DNA of 64,000 nt from NCBI RefSeq assembly GCF_001636345.1, contig NZ_KV440945.1, positions 2,623,354 through 2,687,353 on the forward strand, given 5' to 3'. Positions 42,929 to 52,624 of this stretch are shown here, piece after piece. Origin of the DNA: Cytobacillus gottheilii (GTDB lineage Bacteria > Bacillota > Bacilli > Bacillales > Cytobacillaceae). The stretch's first letter is position 1. Every line of letters begins with the position of its first letter. Made by a program: the position numbers and the translations under genes. The notes beneath the pieces were generated by a model that was not told where the DNA came from, did no database searches, and saw only the letters and a list, made by a program, of their open reading frames with translations.

Positions 42929-44641
42929 TTATAGTTTAAAACGTGAAACAACGGTCTGCAGATCTTCAGACAATTTCGCTAATGACTCTGCTGAAGTTGC
43001 AACTTCTTCCATTGTTGCCAGCTGTTCTTCAGTTGCTGCGGACGTTTCTTGAGCAGAAGAAACATTGCGTTCAGATATATCTTTGATTGTAATGATTTGC
43101 TCGTTAATCTTATCACTAATTTCCGATAACGTTTCAATTGATATATTGACTTCTGCCACTCTTTCAATGACATCTCCAATGGACGTAAATATTTCCAAAA
43201 AGGCAGCATTGGCATTCTCTGTATCTGTCAGTCCTTCATGAACTTGGGCATTTCCTTCTTCCATCGCAATAACAGCCTGCTCTGTTTCTCCTTGAATGAG
43301 ATCTACCATCTGCTGAATCTGATCTGCAGATTTCTTTGATTCTTCAGCCAGCTTTCTTACTTCATCTGCAACAACAGCAAAACCTTTGCCATGTTCACCA
43401 GCTCTTGCTGCCTCAATCGCTGCATTTAACGCTAATAAGTTCGTTTGATCGGCAATGGACGTAATCATTCCAACGAAATTGCTGATTTCTTCAGAACGAG
43501 TTTTTAGGGCCGTTATATATTGAGTAGCATTTCCAACAGATGTGTTGATATCCTTCATTTGCTGTACCACGTTTTTTACAGCATCTGTACCTTTATCCGT
43601 CAATTCAGTTGCTTTCTCTGTCGCAGATAACATCTTTTCACTGCTTTGTGATATTTCTTTTATACCAGATGACATTTCACCAACAGATAGGGAAATTTCT
43701 TGAAATTGATTCAGCTGAAGTTCTGTTTCTGCTACATTTGACTGCGAAATGTGCGCAACCTGCTCCGAAGCAAGTGTGCTTTGTTCTGAGCTTGCTGCCA
43801 TTTCTTCACTGCTGGCAGCTACTTGACTGGAAGTATCCCTAACTTGTCCAACTAGCAATCTTAGTTCATGTACCATTTTATTTAAAGATGTAATAAAGCT
43901 TCCAATTTCATCGCGGTTTTTAACCTTTATTTTCCCTTGGCTTAAGTCTCCCTCAGCAACCAAATCAATCGTTTTTGCGGCAAGTTTTATTGGTTTAGAT
44001 ATGGATGCGCCAATGAAATAAGCAACAATAACACCAAGAATAATTGCACCAATACTGCTTAAAAGCACAATCATCTGTATTGTTCTGACAGCTGCAGCAG
44101 TTTCCTCCGTCTGTTCAGATAGCAGATTCTCTTCAACTTTTACCAAGCTGTCTGCTGTAGTGATAAATTCTTCTCCAGCTTCCTTTGCAGAAGTTTCTGC
44201 CAATTCCATATAAGCAGCTTCATTTTGCTGAATTTTTAATGTGATTTGCTCTTCAGCAATCTCGTAAAATTGTGTATGCAGTGCATCGATTTCTTCAACC
44301 AGCTGCTGTGATTCCTGATGGTGAGCACTCTCTTTTAAAACGTCTATGTAATGAATTAGTCTCTTGCGGGCACTTTCAAAGTCTTCCAGGTAAGAAGAAT
44401 CCCCTGTGAGCAAATAGCCATTAATACCATTCGCCTGATTATATAAGTCTATTTTTAAATCTTTTACAGTCAGTGCAACCGGCACTCGATTATCAATAAT
44501 TTCTTCGTACTGTTTATTTACATGTTCAAGCTCATAATTGGATAATCCCGCTACAATACCAAATAGCAGAAATACGATGAAAAATCCTAACAGCAGCTTC
44601 TTCGCTACAGTCATTTTCATTTTCTTTCCTTTTTTCATCAT
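42929..44641 (-). CDS. methyl-accepting chemotaxis protein
   Basis: The chemoreceptor of about 570 residues has a first helix ([17 protein letters not shown]), an extracellular four-helix sensor of about 150 residues ([17 protein letters not shown] onwards, with [13 protein letters not shown]), a second helix ([22 protein letters not shown]), a HAMP domain and the cytoplasmic hairpin. Its tip ([36 protein letters not shown]) contacts CheA/CheW. The ligand is unknown. The start is uncertain: ATG at 44641 or 44638 after GAGAGGAAGAGG, or 44620. Confidence 0.9.
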   Translation of the reverse strand: MMKKGKKMKMTVAKKLLLGFFIVFLLFGIVAGLSNYELEHVNKQYEEIIDNRVPVALTVKDLKIDLYNQANGINGYLLTGDSSYLEDFESARKRLIHYIDVLKESAHHQESQQLVEEIDALHTQFYEIAEEQITLKIQQNEAAYMELAETSAKEAGEEFITTADSLVKVEENLLSEQTEETAAAVRTIQMIVLLSSIGAIILGVIVAYFIGASISKPIKLAAKTIDLVAEGDLSQGKIKVKNRDEIGSFITSLNKMVHELRLLVGQVRDTSSQVAASSEEMAASSEQSTLASEQVAHISQSNVAETELQLNQFQEISLSVGEMSSGIKEISQSSEKMLSATEKATELTDKGTDAVKNVVQQMKDINTSVGNATQYITALKTRSEEISNFVGMITSIADQTNLLALNAAIEAARAGEHGKGFAVVADEVRKLAEESKKSADQIQQMVDLIQGETEQAVIAMEEGNAQVHEGLTDTENANAAFLEIFTSIGDVIERVAEVNISIETLSEISDKINEQIITIKDISERNVSSAQETSAATEEQLATMEEVATSAESLAKLSEDLQTVVSRFKL

Positions 44642-44703
44642 CCTCTTCCTCTCGTGTCGAATAGTAGGTGTAAATAGGATATTATACTTATAAGTTACCA
44701 TAG

Positions 44704-44730
44704 AATAGGGCTAAACGTCAGCTACTTTTA
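44704..44730 (-). promoter_or_regulatory. possible SigD-type promoter for the chemoreceptor gene
   Basis: TAAA at 44727-44730 lies exactly 15 bp from GCCCTATT at 44704-44711, compared with the motility consensus TAAA-N15-GCCGATAT. The first element, the spacing and GCC match; the rest of the -10 does not. The position would start the transcript after 44701, consistent with an internal start codon. Confidence 0.3.
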
Positions 44731-44890
44731 GCCTATTTCATAGAATGGCTAAAATGTTTGTTATGTAAAAGGAAATAGTTAACGAAGTACAACCTGACAG
44801 GGTTAAAGCTGAATTAAATAATTTGCTGAATCATTTTTCTCAGCAAAAGGCGTGAGTTGCTCTTTTTATCTATTTTATTGTAAAAAAAAT
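44731..44890. other. intergenic with a possible gene tail
   Basis: A plus-strand frame (44766-44855) reads EIVNEVQPDRVKAELNNLL and then NHFSQQKA without a start codon. It may be the end of a lost gene. Nothing else is visible. Confidence 0.25.
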
Positions 44891-44917
44891 GCCGCCAAAC
44901 TCTTAGAGTTCAGCGGC
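44891..44917 (-). terminator. terminator of the VanW-family gene
   Basis: GCCGC and AACTC pair with GAGTT and GCGGC; on the minus strand this is followed by ATTTTTTTT. It lies about 130 bp after the stop of the 45045 gene. Confidence 0.75.
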
Positions 44918-45044
44918 CACTATGCAGACCAAAGATCTATTAGGGAGGAGATCTTACAATGTTATTGTATGCATGATCCTTTTACTGGCTTGGACAAACA
45001 TCCCTAGGTATAATCATCATTTCTTTATTTTTTTAACATTGGAC

Positions 45045-46070
45045 TTACACTTGTTTTTTCAGGATGCTTTCATATTGTTTTGCTGTACGGATTTCTACTG
45101 TTAATTGCCCATCCGCCATGACAGTATGAATTAGAAAAGGGGCACCTGCTGTATTTTGAAAGCGGAAATCAAGACCTCCATAAGAAACAGTTGCATCTCT
45201 TCCGACTGGCACATATCCAACCGTAACTGAATGATTATGCTTTTCAACATATTCAACAGCCAATTGATCAACTGCATTAAATAAGGTCGAAGAAGTTTGG
45301 CAGATCCCTCCGCCAATACCCATAACAAGTTTGCCATTTACAGCTTCTTCAGCCGGCTGATAACCATGTGCTTCGTCACTTGGACCCACTGTTGTATTGA
45401 ATGAAAAAATATCATCCTTACCGACAATAACCTGGTGAATTGCTTCTGTTGAGAGTTCAATATTTTTTGTTCTTCCTGCCACATTAGGATTAAAATGTGT
45501 TGTATAGGAAGCAATGACAACCTCATTTAATTTGCTGGCGTCTTCCTCAGCATAGCCGCTTGCTGTCGTATATAAAGGAAGCTCTACCTCACCGCCTTTT
45601 TCTGAGGCAGCTAATATCCGTTCGACAAGTTCTTCTTCTTCAAGAATAACTCTTGGTGTTCCTTTAATGATTTGCCCATCAGCACCCATTTTATCAGGAT
45701 ATATGCGCTGATCATAACCACTCTTTTCATCAGTGCCTCGAGCCAGCTCTTTCGCCCACTTTTTTAATTCTTTTACATAGGCTTCCTGATTTTCACTATA
45801 GCCTAATTCTTCAGGATCTATTACTCTAATTTCTTTTTCTGTATTTGGATCAATGATTGAAATATGACGAGGTTTTTCAGCCTCCGTTTCTAACTCCTCC
45901 TTTTGCTCTGATTTTGGCTGTGCGGCACGTTCTAAATCTTCAATTTTTTCCTCAAGCTGAACAATTTCCTTTTTTAATTCCTCTTCCCTGGTTTCCTGTC
46001 CTGAACACCCGCTGAGAATGACTAATCCGAGAACTGCAATTAAGCTGTAAAAACTCCATTTTTGCTTCAT
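45045..46070 (-). CDS. VanW family lipoprotein
   Basis: The 341-residue protein starts with a signal sequence and lipobox LSGC. A coiled coil of about 40 residues follows (ELKKEIVQLEEKIEDLER), then the VanW domain (FSFNTTVGPSDEAHGYQPAEEAVNGK, GIGGGICQTSSTLFNAV, HNHSVTVGYVPVGRDATVSYGGLDFRF). VanW proteins are exported, envelope-associated and of unknown activity; the homologue YoaR of B. subtilis is the nearest known type. The start is the ATG at 46070 after GGGGGAAAC. Confidence 0.85.
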   Translation of the reverse strand: MKQKWSFYSLIAVLGLVILSGCSGQETREEELKKEIVQLEEKIEDLERAAQPKSEQKEELETEAEKPRHISIIDPNTEKEIRVIDPEELGYSENQEAYVKELKKWAKELARGTDEKSGYDQRIYPDKMGADGQIIKGTPRVILEEEELVERILAASEKGGEVELPLYTTASGYAEEDASKLNEVVIASYTTHFNPNVAGRTKNIELSTEAIHQVIVGKDDIFSFNTTVGPSDEAHGYQPAEEAVNGKLVMGIGGGICQTSSTLFNAVDQLAVEYVEKHNHSVTVGYVPVGRDATVSYGGLDFRFQNTAGAPFLIHTVMADGQLTVEIRTAKQYESILKKQV

Positions 46071-46170
46071 GTTTCCCCCTGCATACATGTAAAATTTAGA
46101 TTCATTTATATGTATGGGCCGAAAAGGAAAGATATGTAAGAGTTTATAAAGATTTTTTCATTCTAAAAAG

Positions 46171-46782
46171 TTAAAGAACCAGTTTATAAACTAGGAACCG
46201 TTCATATTGATTTTTCTTAAACAAGGCAGATAAATCTATTTCCTGCTTTAGCTCAAAACATGGATGTTTTTCTAGAAAATCCACATAATCACTGTCGATA
46301 TAATAAAAAATCAATTCGATATCTCGCCAGCTTTCTTCTGCTGAAAGTAAGATATTATTGACCACCTTTATAAAGATCTGCACAGTAAAAGGATTAAAAA
46401 AGTAAAAACGATTTTGAGAAGGAAGGATTTTGTAATCCTCTGCTAATGTACATTCAAAGTGTATTTTACCACTCGATTTAGCTTTCTTCATTTTGTAGCT
46501 ATTGGCATTCAAAAGTGCCTGCTGATAAAATTGTTTATTCATTTCAATTCCTGTCGCTGCATTTTGAAAATGGAAATGAGTATAAAAATTTAATCTGCCC
46601 TTCCCACAGCCATAATCAACTAAATGATCAGAAGGAGAAAGCTGATAATGCTTAAACAATTCATCTAGGGCACGATAAGGCGTCGGCTCATAGCGGTGAT
46701 AATGAAATGAAGAAATAACACTAAGCTGCTGATCTGATGTAGAAATATTTAGTTTTGCTTCATACTGTTCTTCCTTTAACAT
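46171..46782 (-). CDS. SAM-dependent methyltransferase
   Basis: The 203-residue protein has the class I SAM-binding loop VDYGCGKGR near residue 55, an acidic end of strand 2 (ATGIEMN) and FYFFNPF near 125 in the place of motif IV. This resembles rRNA/small-molecule methyltransferases of Firmicutes, but the substrate is unknown. It starts with AGGGGAATACAAAT-ATG. The LtaS-type gene lies 64 bp upstream-in-map, with a terminator between the two. Confidence 0.75.
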   Translation of the reverse strand: MLKEEQYEAKLNISTSDQQLSVISSFHYHRYEPTPYRALDELFKHYQLSPSDHLVDYGCGKGRLNFYTHFHFQNAATGIEMNKQFYQQALLNANSYKMKKAKSSGKIHFECTLAEDYKILPSQNRFYFFNPFTVQIFIKVVNNILLSAEESWRDIELIFYYIDSDYVDFLEKHPCFELKQEIDLSALFKKNQYERFLVYKLVL

Positions 46783-46811
46783 ATTTGTATTCCCCTATCT
46801 TTATCATATGG

Positions 46812-46843
46812 AAAAGGCTGCCCATTATGTAAGGCAGCCTTTT
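46812..46843 (-). terminator. terminator of the LtaS-type gene
   Basis: AAAAGGCTGCC pairs exactly with GGCAGCCTTTT, followed by CC and an A/T tail. Confidence 0.9.
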
Positions 46844-46845
46844 GC

Positions 46846-48873
46846 TTATTCTGTATCTTCTTCAGTACTTGATTGTTCTTGATCTGTGGATGTTTCATCT
46901 GTCTGCTCTTCATTTTCATTAGAAGGCTCGGAGTCATCCTCAGGAGCAGTATAGTTATATTGAGAACGGTCAATTGCTTCAAAGCCTTCTGGTTCATAAA
47001 AACGAAGGAGGTCTCCGTTAACGACCTTGTCAGATAACGCAAGCTTATTCTCAACAACCGCCTGCATTTCTTCAGCTTCTTTTAGGCGAGCTTCATCTTC
47101 AATCAATTCACCTGTTTTGGAATCATAGTATTTACCTGAAATCGACGTAATGGTTGAGCTGACAAAATCACCATTTCTGAATGGTATGACATCGTCATGT
47201 CCCTCTGACAATAAGTCTGTTCCAAATTGCAGATAATCTTTTGTATCTACACCAAGTAAATGCATCAGTGTAGGCATCAAGTCAATCTGACCGCCATACT
47301 CGTGATTTATTCCGCCTTCCATTCCTGGAACGCGAATGAATAACGGCACACGCTGCAGGCCAGTTTGTTCAAATGCGCCAACTTCATGACCTAACACTTC
47401 TTCCATTGCCTTTGTATGGTTGCTTGAGATTCCATAGTGGTCGCCATACATAACGATCACAGAGTTCTCATACAGCCCTGATTCTTTAAGATAATTGAAA
47501 AACTCTTCTAAAGCTTCATCCGCATAACGAGCTGTACGGAAGTAATTATCCACTGACTTATCTCCAGTGGTGTGAGGAGCAATGGTTGCTTTATCCTCAG
47601 CTAATGGATATGGATAATGGTGTGAAACAGTAATAAATTTTGTATAGAAAGGCTGTGGCAATGATTCAAGCAGCTGTTCAGACTGCTCAAAAAACGGCTT
47701 GTCCATAAGTCCATAATCAGCCATATCTTCTTCATTCAGTTCATAGTAGCTGCTGTCAAAAAAGTGATTATATCCAAAAGATTTATAAATCTCATTACGG
47801 TTCCAGAATGTGCCAGAATTACCGTGGAATACAGCAGATGAGTATCCTTTCTGACCTAAGATCCCTGGAGCTGATTGATAAGTGTTCATCCCTTTTGTTG
47901 TAAATGCAGATCCTTGCGGAAGTCCGTATAAAGAGTTCTCAAGGATAAATTCTGCATCAGCTGTTTTTCCTTGTGCTGTCTGATGAAAGAAGTTATCAAA
48001 GTAAAGAGTATTTTTATCCTCAGTTAATGAATTTAAAAATGGTGTTACTTCTTCACCATGCAGTTCATAATTCATAAGGAACGTCTGAATAGATTCAAGG
48101 TGAATATAAATGACATTCTTGCCTTCAGCAATGCCAAAGTACTCTGGATTAGGTTCTGCATAATTCGATGACGTAAAGTTTACAACTTCTGTCGTATCGT
48201 TGCTGTCGGCCATTACACGCTGTGCCGAAGCTTTTGTGCTTTGAACTGCATCGTAAATTGTATAGTTGTACATACCTAAATACTTAACTATATAGTTACG
48301 GTCAAATCCTCTTGTTAATAACTGCGGACGATCTGTTTCTGCTAAGCCAAGATTTGCACATGAAATCGCCAGTGCCAGTGAAAATACTGCTGCAGCTTTG
48401 CGGCGGCTCATATCCTTCATTTCAATCTTCGCAAATTTAAACACAAGCATTAATAATAAAAATGCAAAATCTGCAAAGAATAACAGGTCATATGGTCTAA
48501 GCAATGATAATACACTGCTGCTGACATCTCCAAAGTTTTGAGTCTGCGTTAAAGTCGGCAGTGTAATAAAGTCGTTGAAGAATCTGTAATAAACAGTATT
48601 CGCATAAAGTAAAAACGACATAAAGAAGTACAGCACCATTAAGGTTATATACTTTTTGCGCCCTTTAAAAAAAGAAGCAATCCCCAAGAACAAAATGGAA
48701 GATCCTAACGGGTTTAAAAATAACAAAATCTTTTGAAGTGTATTTTCTATACCAAGTTCAAATTGTGTTAATTGTACAAAATATGTTTTCATCCAAAGGA
48801 AGAACACAGCTAAAAAGAAAAAGCCAATATATTTGCTGAAAATACTTTGACCTTTACTCAACATGTTGTTCAT
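46846..48873 (-). CDS. lipoteichoic acid synthase family protein (LtaS/YfnI type)
   Basis: The protein of about 675 residues has five membrane helices in the first 190 residues and then an extracellular sulfatase-type domain. Catalytic Thr lies in GKTADAEFI (near 300), metal ligands are in VIYIHLESIQ, MYGDHYGISSN and the GGQIDLMPTLMHLLG region. It polymerises glycerol phosphate from phosphatidylglycerol onto a lipid anchor. The C-terminal 35 residues are extremely acidic (EDDSEPSNENEEQTDE), an unusual tail for the family. Start is the ATG at 48873 after AAGGTAGGTG. Confidence 0.9.
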   Translation of the reverse strand: MNNMLSKGQSIFSKYIGFFFLAVFFLWMKTYFVQLTQFELGIENTLQKILLFLNPLGSSILFLGIASFFKGRKKYITLMVLYFFMSFLLYANTVYYRFFNDFITLPTLTQTQNFGDVSSSVLSLLRPYDLLFFADFAFLLLMLVFKFAKIEMKDMSRRKAAAVFSLALAISCANLGLAETDRPQLLTRGFDRNYIVKYLGMYNYTIYDAVQSTKASAQRVMADSNDTTEVVNFTSSNYAEPNPEYFGIAEGKNVIYIHLESIQTFLMNYELHGEEVTPFLNSLTEDKNTLYFDNFFHQTAQGKTADAEFILENSLYGLPQGSAFTTKGMNTYQSAPGILGQKGYSSAVFHGNSGTFWNRNEIYKSFGYNHFFDSSYYELNEEDMADYGLMDKPFFEQSEQLLESLPQPFYTKFITVSHHYPYPLAEDKATIAPHTTGDKSVDNYFRTARYADEALEEFFNYLKESGLYENSVIVMYGDHYGISSNHTKAMEEVLGHEVGAFEQTGLQRVPLFIRVPGMEGGINHEYGGQIDLMPTLMHLLGVDTKDYLQFGTDLLSEGHDDVIPFRNGDFVSSTITSISGKYYDSKTGELIEDEARLKEAEEMQAVVENKLALSDKVVNGDLLRFYEPEGFEAIDRSQYNYTAPEDDSEPSNENEEQTDETSTDQEQSSTEEDTE

Positions 48874-49136
48874 TTCTTGCACCTACCTTCTAGCACACTA
48901 TTATAGCATATTAGCATTCTATTTTATATATGATTAACTTCCCTAACCAATAAATGGTTATTTTATCCTGTGTCAAAACAATGACCACAGTTATATAACT
49001 ATACTCCGTTTTTTTATTAAGTCAAGTATCTCCAATTAGACAGAAATTTATCAATAATATTGCAATACCAGATGAACAATTTCCAAACGCTTGATCGATA
49101 CTTGTATTGTGCCCAAACTCTTGCTTAGACGATACA

Positions 49137-49334
49137 ATGGATAAGGAACTGGAGATATTTAGTATAAAACAGCATTATTGGATTGTCCAATCATTTCCAT
49201 TCGACAAAATCGGCGTCCTGAGATGCTGGTGGTTTCGTCAGGCTGAGTATGCTCTCATCACACAGAAGGACGGTTTTCTGCTTTTGCAAGTCTGCTGGCT
49301 CACATATAAAAAACCCGAACAAATAGACAGATAA
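49137..49334 (+). CDS. doubtful small protein, tryptophan-rich
   Basis: A frame from ATG 49137 encodes 65 residues with HYWIVQSFPFDKIGVLRCWWFRQ and LLLQVCWLTYKK. The start lacks a clear ribosome-binding site, and the end overlaps the minus-strand terminator at 49312. It may be spurious; it is listed because it is the only sizeable frame in this 500-bp gap. Confidence 0.2.
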   Translation: MDKELEIFSIKQHYWIVQSFPFDKIGVLRCWWFRQAEYALITQKDGFLLLQVCWLTYKKPEQIDR

Positions 49335-49362
49335 TCAATAAATCGTCTAAACTGTTCGGGTT
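49312..49362 (-). terminator. terminator of the DHA2 transporter gene
   Basis: AACCCGAACA pairs exactly with TGTTCGGGTT, with an inner TAGAC/GTCTA stem, followed on the minus strand by TTTTTTAT. Confidence 0.85.
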
Positions 49363-49403
49363 AAACATAGTCTGAATTACTTACTTTTCAACCTGATTTA
49401 CTA

Positions 49404-50927
49404 TCAGTTTTTAGCTAATTTTGGCGAAAACTTCTGCGGTTCTTCAGCTGGTTCTTCTGCCTGTTTAGAACGTTTAATGAAGAAAGCTAAAATTAAAGCC
49501 ACTGCCGCAATTCCAGTCGCCACTAGGAATGCATCATTAATGCCTTCTAGTGTAGCTTGCATCGTAATTTGCTGCTGCAATTGAGCTGCTGCTTCAGCTG
49601 TAGGCTGAGCACCGCCGCTTTGCTGCATAGCATCCGCTGCGAGATCTTTTGCATAATTCTCACTTTGTGTTGTCATAATTGTGACAAGCAAAGCAGTCCC
49701 AATCGCACCTGAAACTTGGTTTAAGGTATTGTTCATCGCAGTACCATGCGGATAAAACTTCGTTGGCAGCTGATTAAGCCCGTTTGTTGAAACTGGCATC
49801 ATCACCATTGACATCCCGAACATACGAACAGAGTTCATGATGACAAGCTGCGTGTATGTGATATCCATCGTTAAATTACTGAAGAAATATGTTGTTACTA
49901 CGGTAATTGCTAATCCAATAATCGCTAATACACGACCGCCAAATCTATCGAATAAACGTCCAGTTATAGGTGACATTAACGCCATAACCAATGCACCTGG
50001 CAGCATCATTAAGCCTGCATCTAATGGCGTAATACCACGGATGGTTTGAACATAAATAGGTATTAATAGCATTCCTGAGAACATAGCCATATTCATTGTC
50101 ATTGTTATAACAGAAGATAATGCAAACATCGGGAATTTAAAAACGCCAAAGTTCAGCATTGGAACAGTCTGTTTGTGCTGACGGATAATAAATGTAACGA
50201 GTGAAACCACTCCGACAGCCAGTGGAATAATAACATGCAGACTATCCCAGCCTTTACTTCCTGCAGAGCTGAATCCATATAAAATCCCGCCAAATCCTGC
50301 GCTCGATAGGATAACAGATACAATATCCAAACGAAGATGCACTTTTTCTTTCTTATCTTTTAATAAGAAGAAACCAATTAGCAATACAATCACTGCGATT
50401 GGGGTTACAAAGTGGAAAAGCATTCTCCAATCATAATTTTCAACGATCCAGCCAGATAGTGTTGGCCCAATTGCAGGTGCAGCCATTAAGATCAGACCGA
50501 AAATCCCCATAGCCGCTCCCCTTTTTTCAATTGGAAAGCTAACCAGCATTACATTCATTAATAACGGCATCATGATAGCCGAACCTGATGCCTGCAGCAT
50601 TCTTCCTGAAAGCAAAATTGGGAATACATCGGCGATTCCGCATATTAAAGTACCAATTGTAAATAAACTCATGGCAACTAAGAATAATCTGCGCACTGAA
50701 TATTTTTGAATTAAAAACGCAGTCATCGGAATTAATACTCCATTGACGAGCATAAAGCCAGTCGTTAGCCACTGCACAGTTGTTGGTCCAATTTCTAAAT
50801 CTTTCATAATAGACGGCAAGGCGATATTTAGCAGTGTATTATTTAAAAAAGCAATAAATGCACCAATCATTAAAACTGCAATAATGCCGTACGGAGGCCG
50901 TGTGTTTGAATTGTGTTTTTCTTCCAT
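49404..50927 (-). CDS. MFS drug exporter, DHA2 (EmrB/QacA, LmrB-like)
   Basis: The protein of about 507 residues has 14 hydrophobic helices and the family motifs FLNNTLLNIALPSIM (helix 1), VQWLTTGFMLVNGVLIP and ASGSAIMMPLLMNVMLVSFPIEKRGAAMG (motif C region, helix 5), and GPTLSGWIVENYDWRMLFH. It exports drugs in exchange for protons. The C-terminus is extended by about 25 charged residues. The start is the ATG at 50927, six bases after AAGAGGTG. The operator-like palindrome upstream points to control by a TetR-type repressor (LmrA/QacR-like), not present in the window. Confidence 0.85.
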   Translation of the reverse strand: MEEKHNSNTRPPYGIIAVLMIGAFIAFLNNTLLNIALPSIMKDLEIGPTTVQWLTTGFMLVNGVLIPMTAFLIQKYSVRRLFLVAMSLFTIGTLICGIADVFPILLSGRMLQASGSAIMMPLLMNVMLVSFPIEKRGAAMGIFGLILMAAPAIGPTLSGWIVENYDWRMLFHFVTPIAVIVLLIGFFLLKDKKEKVHLRLDIVSVILSSAGFGGILYGFSSAGSKGWDSLHVIIPLAVGVVSLVTFIIRQHKQTVPMLNFGVFKFPMFALSSVITMTMNMAMFSGMLLIPIYVQTIRGITPLDAGLMMLPGALVMALMSPITGRLFDRFGGRVLAIIGLAITVVTTYFFSNLTMDITYTQLVIMNSVRMFGMSMVMMPVSTNGLNQLPTKFYPHGTAMNNTLNQVSGAIGTALLVTIMTTQSENYAKDLAADAMQQSGGAQPTAEAAAQLQQQITMQATLEGINDAFLVATGIAAVALILAFFIKRSKQAEEPAEEPQKFSPKLAKN

Positions 50928-50952
50928 TGTTTTCACCTCTTATTGTACTGTT

Positions 50953-50970
50953 GGTACATTAATTTGTACC
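50953..50970. promoter_or_regulatory. operator-like palindrome upstream of the DHA2 gene
   Basis: GGTACA and TGTACC form exact six-base arms around TTAATT. A further GTAC lies at 50945-50948. The palindrome overlaps the candidate -10 of the transporter gene, the normal position of a repressor site. Confidence 0.5.
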
Positions 50971-50991
50971 TTTGTTCTACATCATAGGCAA
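50963..50991 (-). promoter_or_regulatory. candidate promoter of the DHA2 gene
   Basis: TTGCCT (50986-50991) lies 17 bp from TACAAA (50963-50968) on the minus strand. The -10 overlaps the palindrome. Confidence 0.4.
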
Positions 50992-51120
50992 TATCATATA
51001 ACACTCAATCACTTTATGCAATCAAAATTTCTTCGATTTCCTAAATTTATTTTTTCTGACTTTATAGAGATATTATTAACCATTTTCCCTGGAATTCTCC
51101 TTTTAATAGTGTGAAAAGCA

Positions 51121-51154
51121 AAAAACTCACCATTTTAAAAAAAGGTGAGTTTTT
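51121..51154 (-). terminator. terminator of the nitric oxide synthase gene
   Basis: AAAAACTCACC and GGTGAGTTTTT pair fully around an 11-12-base A/T loop, with T runs on both strands. Confidence 0.9.
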
Positions 51155-51164
51155 ATTAGGTCTT

Positions 51165-52256
51165 TCATGAATGATTAGCATAAGGTGCCTTCTGATAGAA
51201 GTAATTTGGCTTCTTAATTTTATTATCATAGGAAGAATGAAAGATATGGGTAGAAGCCGGGGAAATTGGCGGTATAAGCCATGTCCAGTCTCCTGTAACC
51301 TCTCTTTTCTGATCGGCTTCTATTTCTTCAAACCGCTTAAATTGCTTAGCGGCCGTATGATGGTCCACAATGCTGACACCATTTTTCTTGTAAGAGTAGA
51401 GTACAGCTGCATTTAACTCGACTAGTGCTCGATCCTTCCATAGAGTTGCATTTGTTTTAGTATTCAATTCAAGCAACTCAGCAACTTGTGGCAGCACATT
51501 GTACCGTTCAATATCAGCAAAGTTTCTTGCACCAATTTCAGTGCCCATATACCAGCCGTTAAAAGGAGCTGCACTATACTCAATGCCGCCAATCTCCAGC
51601 TTCATTTCAGAAATAATCGGTACTCCATACCATTTTAAGTTTAAATCTCGAAATTCCGGATACTCTGGATGCTCTATCTCTATTTCTTTAACAAGCTCAA
51701 GAGGGACTTCTCTCCATCTTGGCGTCTGATTATTGATTTGAACTACAATTGGCAGGACATCATACATACCATATTTAGGCTTCCAGCCAAGCTGAATACA
51801 TTCCTTTGTGAATGCAGCGGAATGAGGATCGCCGGTTATACCTTTCTCTGAATCATATCCAGCATATCGAATCAGCTGATGATTCCATATGCGGAAAGCC
51901 TGGTTTTTCTCCTTTTGAGGAAAAATCGTAATGGTAGGACGAATTCTTCCCTCATTTGTTGCGTAAGTAATATGGTCTATGAGAGCAGCTAACATTTCCT
52001 CTTCATTTTCAATGTTTCTTTTATCAATGACCGTGAGCTGTTCCCAAAATAACCTGCCAATACAGCGATTGCTGTTTCGCCATGCCAGTTTTGCTCCATA
52101 AGTTAACTCTTCAGCAGTGTGATTGTATGTACCTGTATGATCAATACTCTTTTCGATTTCCTGGTGACGAAGTTCAATTTCTTCTCTGCTTTTGCCAAGT
52201 TCCTGATAACAGAGGTGAATAAACTCTTTTGCCTCTGTTTTTAGTTCATTACTCAA
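51165..52256 (-). CDS. nos: bacterial nitric oxide synthase (oxygenase domain)
   Basis: The 363-residue protein has the NOS heme site [10 protein letters not shown] with axial ligand Cys65, and [15 protein letters not shown] near residue 240, whose Glu binds the arginine guanidinium. The pterin region ([18 protein letters not shown]) is near the end. It makes NO from arginine using electrons from cellular flavoproteins, since the reductase domain is absent as in all Bacillus NOS. NO protects against oxidative stress and antibiotics. Length is normal. The start ATG follows AAAGGAGG. Confidence 0.97.
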   Translation of the reverse strand: MSNELKTEAKEFIHLCYQELGKSREEIELRHQEIEKSIDHTGTYNHTAEELTYGAKLAWRNSNRCIGRLFWEQLTVIDKRNIENEEEMLAALIDHITYATNEGRIRPTITIFPQKEKNQAFRIWNHQLIRYAGYDSEKGITGDPHSAAFTKECIQLGWKPKYGMYDVLPIVVQINNQTPRWREVPLELVKEIEIEHPEYPEFRDLNLKWYGVPIISEMKLEIGGIEYSAAPFNGWYMGTEIGARNFADIERYNVLPQVAELLELNTKTNATLWKDRALVELNAAVLYSYKKNGVSIVDHHTAAKQFKRFEEIEADQKREVTGDWTWLIPPISPASTHIFHSSYDNKIKKPNYFYQKAPYANHS

Positions 52257-52437
52257 GAGTGAACCTCCTTTTAATGATACTTCATATATATACTCATAGA
52301 ATTTACTGATATTAAGAAATCTTGATGCATGGCAAAAATAAAAGGACAGCTAATGTCTCAATTTGAATCTCTAAAATAAAACGCTTTTTCAAACATAATC
52401 TGCGTTGCTATTCATAAATTCAATTTTCTACAAAAAA

Positions 52438-52457
52438 AACTGCTATAGTCAGCAGTT
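52438..52457 (-). terminator. terminator of the tRNA-Sec gene
   Basis: AACTGCT and AGCAGTT form exact arms around six bases, followed on the minus strand by TTTTTTT. It is 33 bp after the CCA end. Confidence 0.85.
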
Positions 52458-52489
52458 TACCTTATTTTATATAGTATTATTAGCTTTGC

Positions 52490-52586
52490 TGGCGGGACCG
52501 CCTGGGAATCGAACCCAGCTGACCGCTCACGGCGGTCACAGATGGTTTTGAAGACCACGGGGGACACCAGTACCCCATTCAGCCCC
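52490..52586 (-). tRNA. selC: tRNA-Sec (UCA anticodon)
   Basis: A 97-nt tRNA runs from GGGGCTGA at 52586 to an encoded CCA at 52490. The anticodon loop CTTCAAA gives anticodon UCA (52549-52551), which reads UGA. The variable arm is long, with a 7-bp stem (TGACCGC/GCGGTCA, 52520-52538), and the T arm (CTGGG-TTCGATT-CCCAG) is standard. Seven pairs of the acceptor stem form, with an A-G mismatch at position 8. These are the marks of selenocysteine tRNA, which SerRS charges with serine before SelA converts it. No other sel gene is in the window. Confidence 0.95.
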
Positions 52587-52618
52587 ATTTCTAAAGTTGA
52601 GAATATGTAAGCTCTTAA

Positions 52619-52624
52619 ATTATA
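52619..52624 (-). promoter_or_regulatory. candidate -10 of the tRNA-Sec gene
   Basis: A perfect TATAAT lies 32 bp before the tRNA 5' end, allowing a short leader removed by RNase P. A convincing -35 was not found at 16-18 bp. Confidence 0.35.

Noticed and set aside
44922-45104. 60-residue plus-strand frame
   Set aside because: It overlaps the VanW gene end and begins in its terminator region; hydrophobic by chance.
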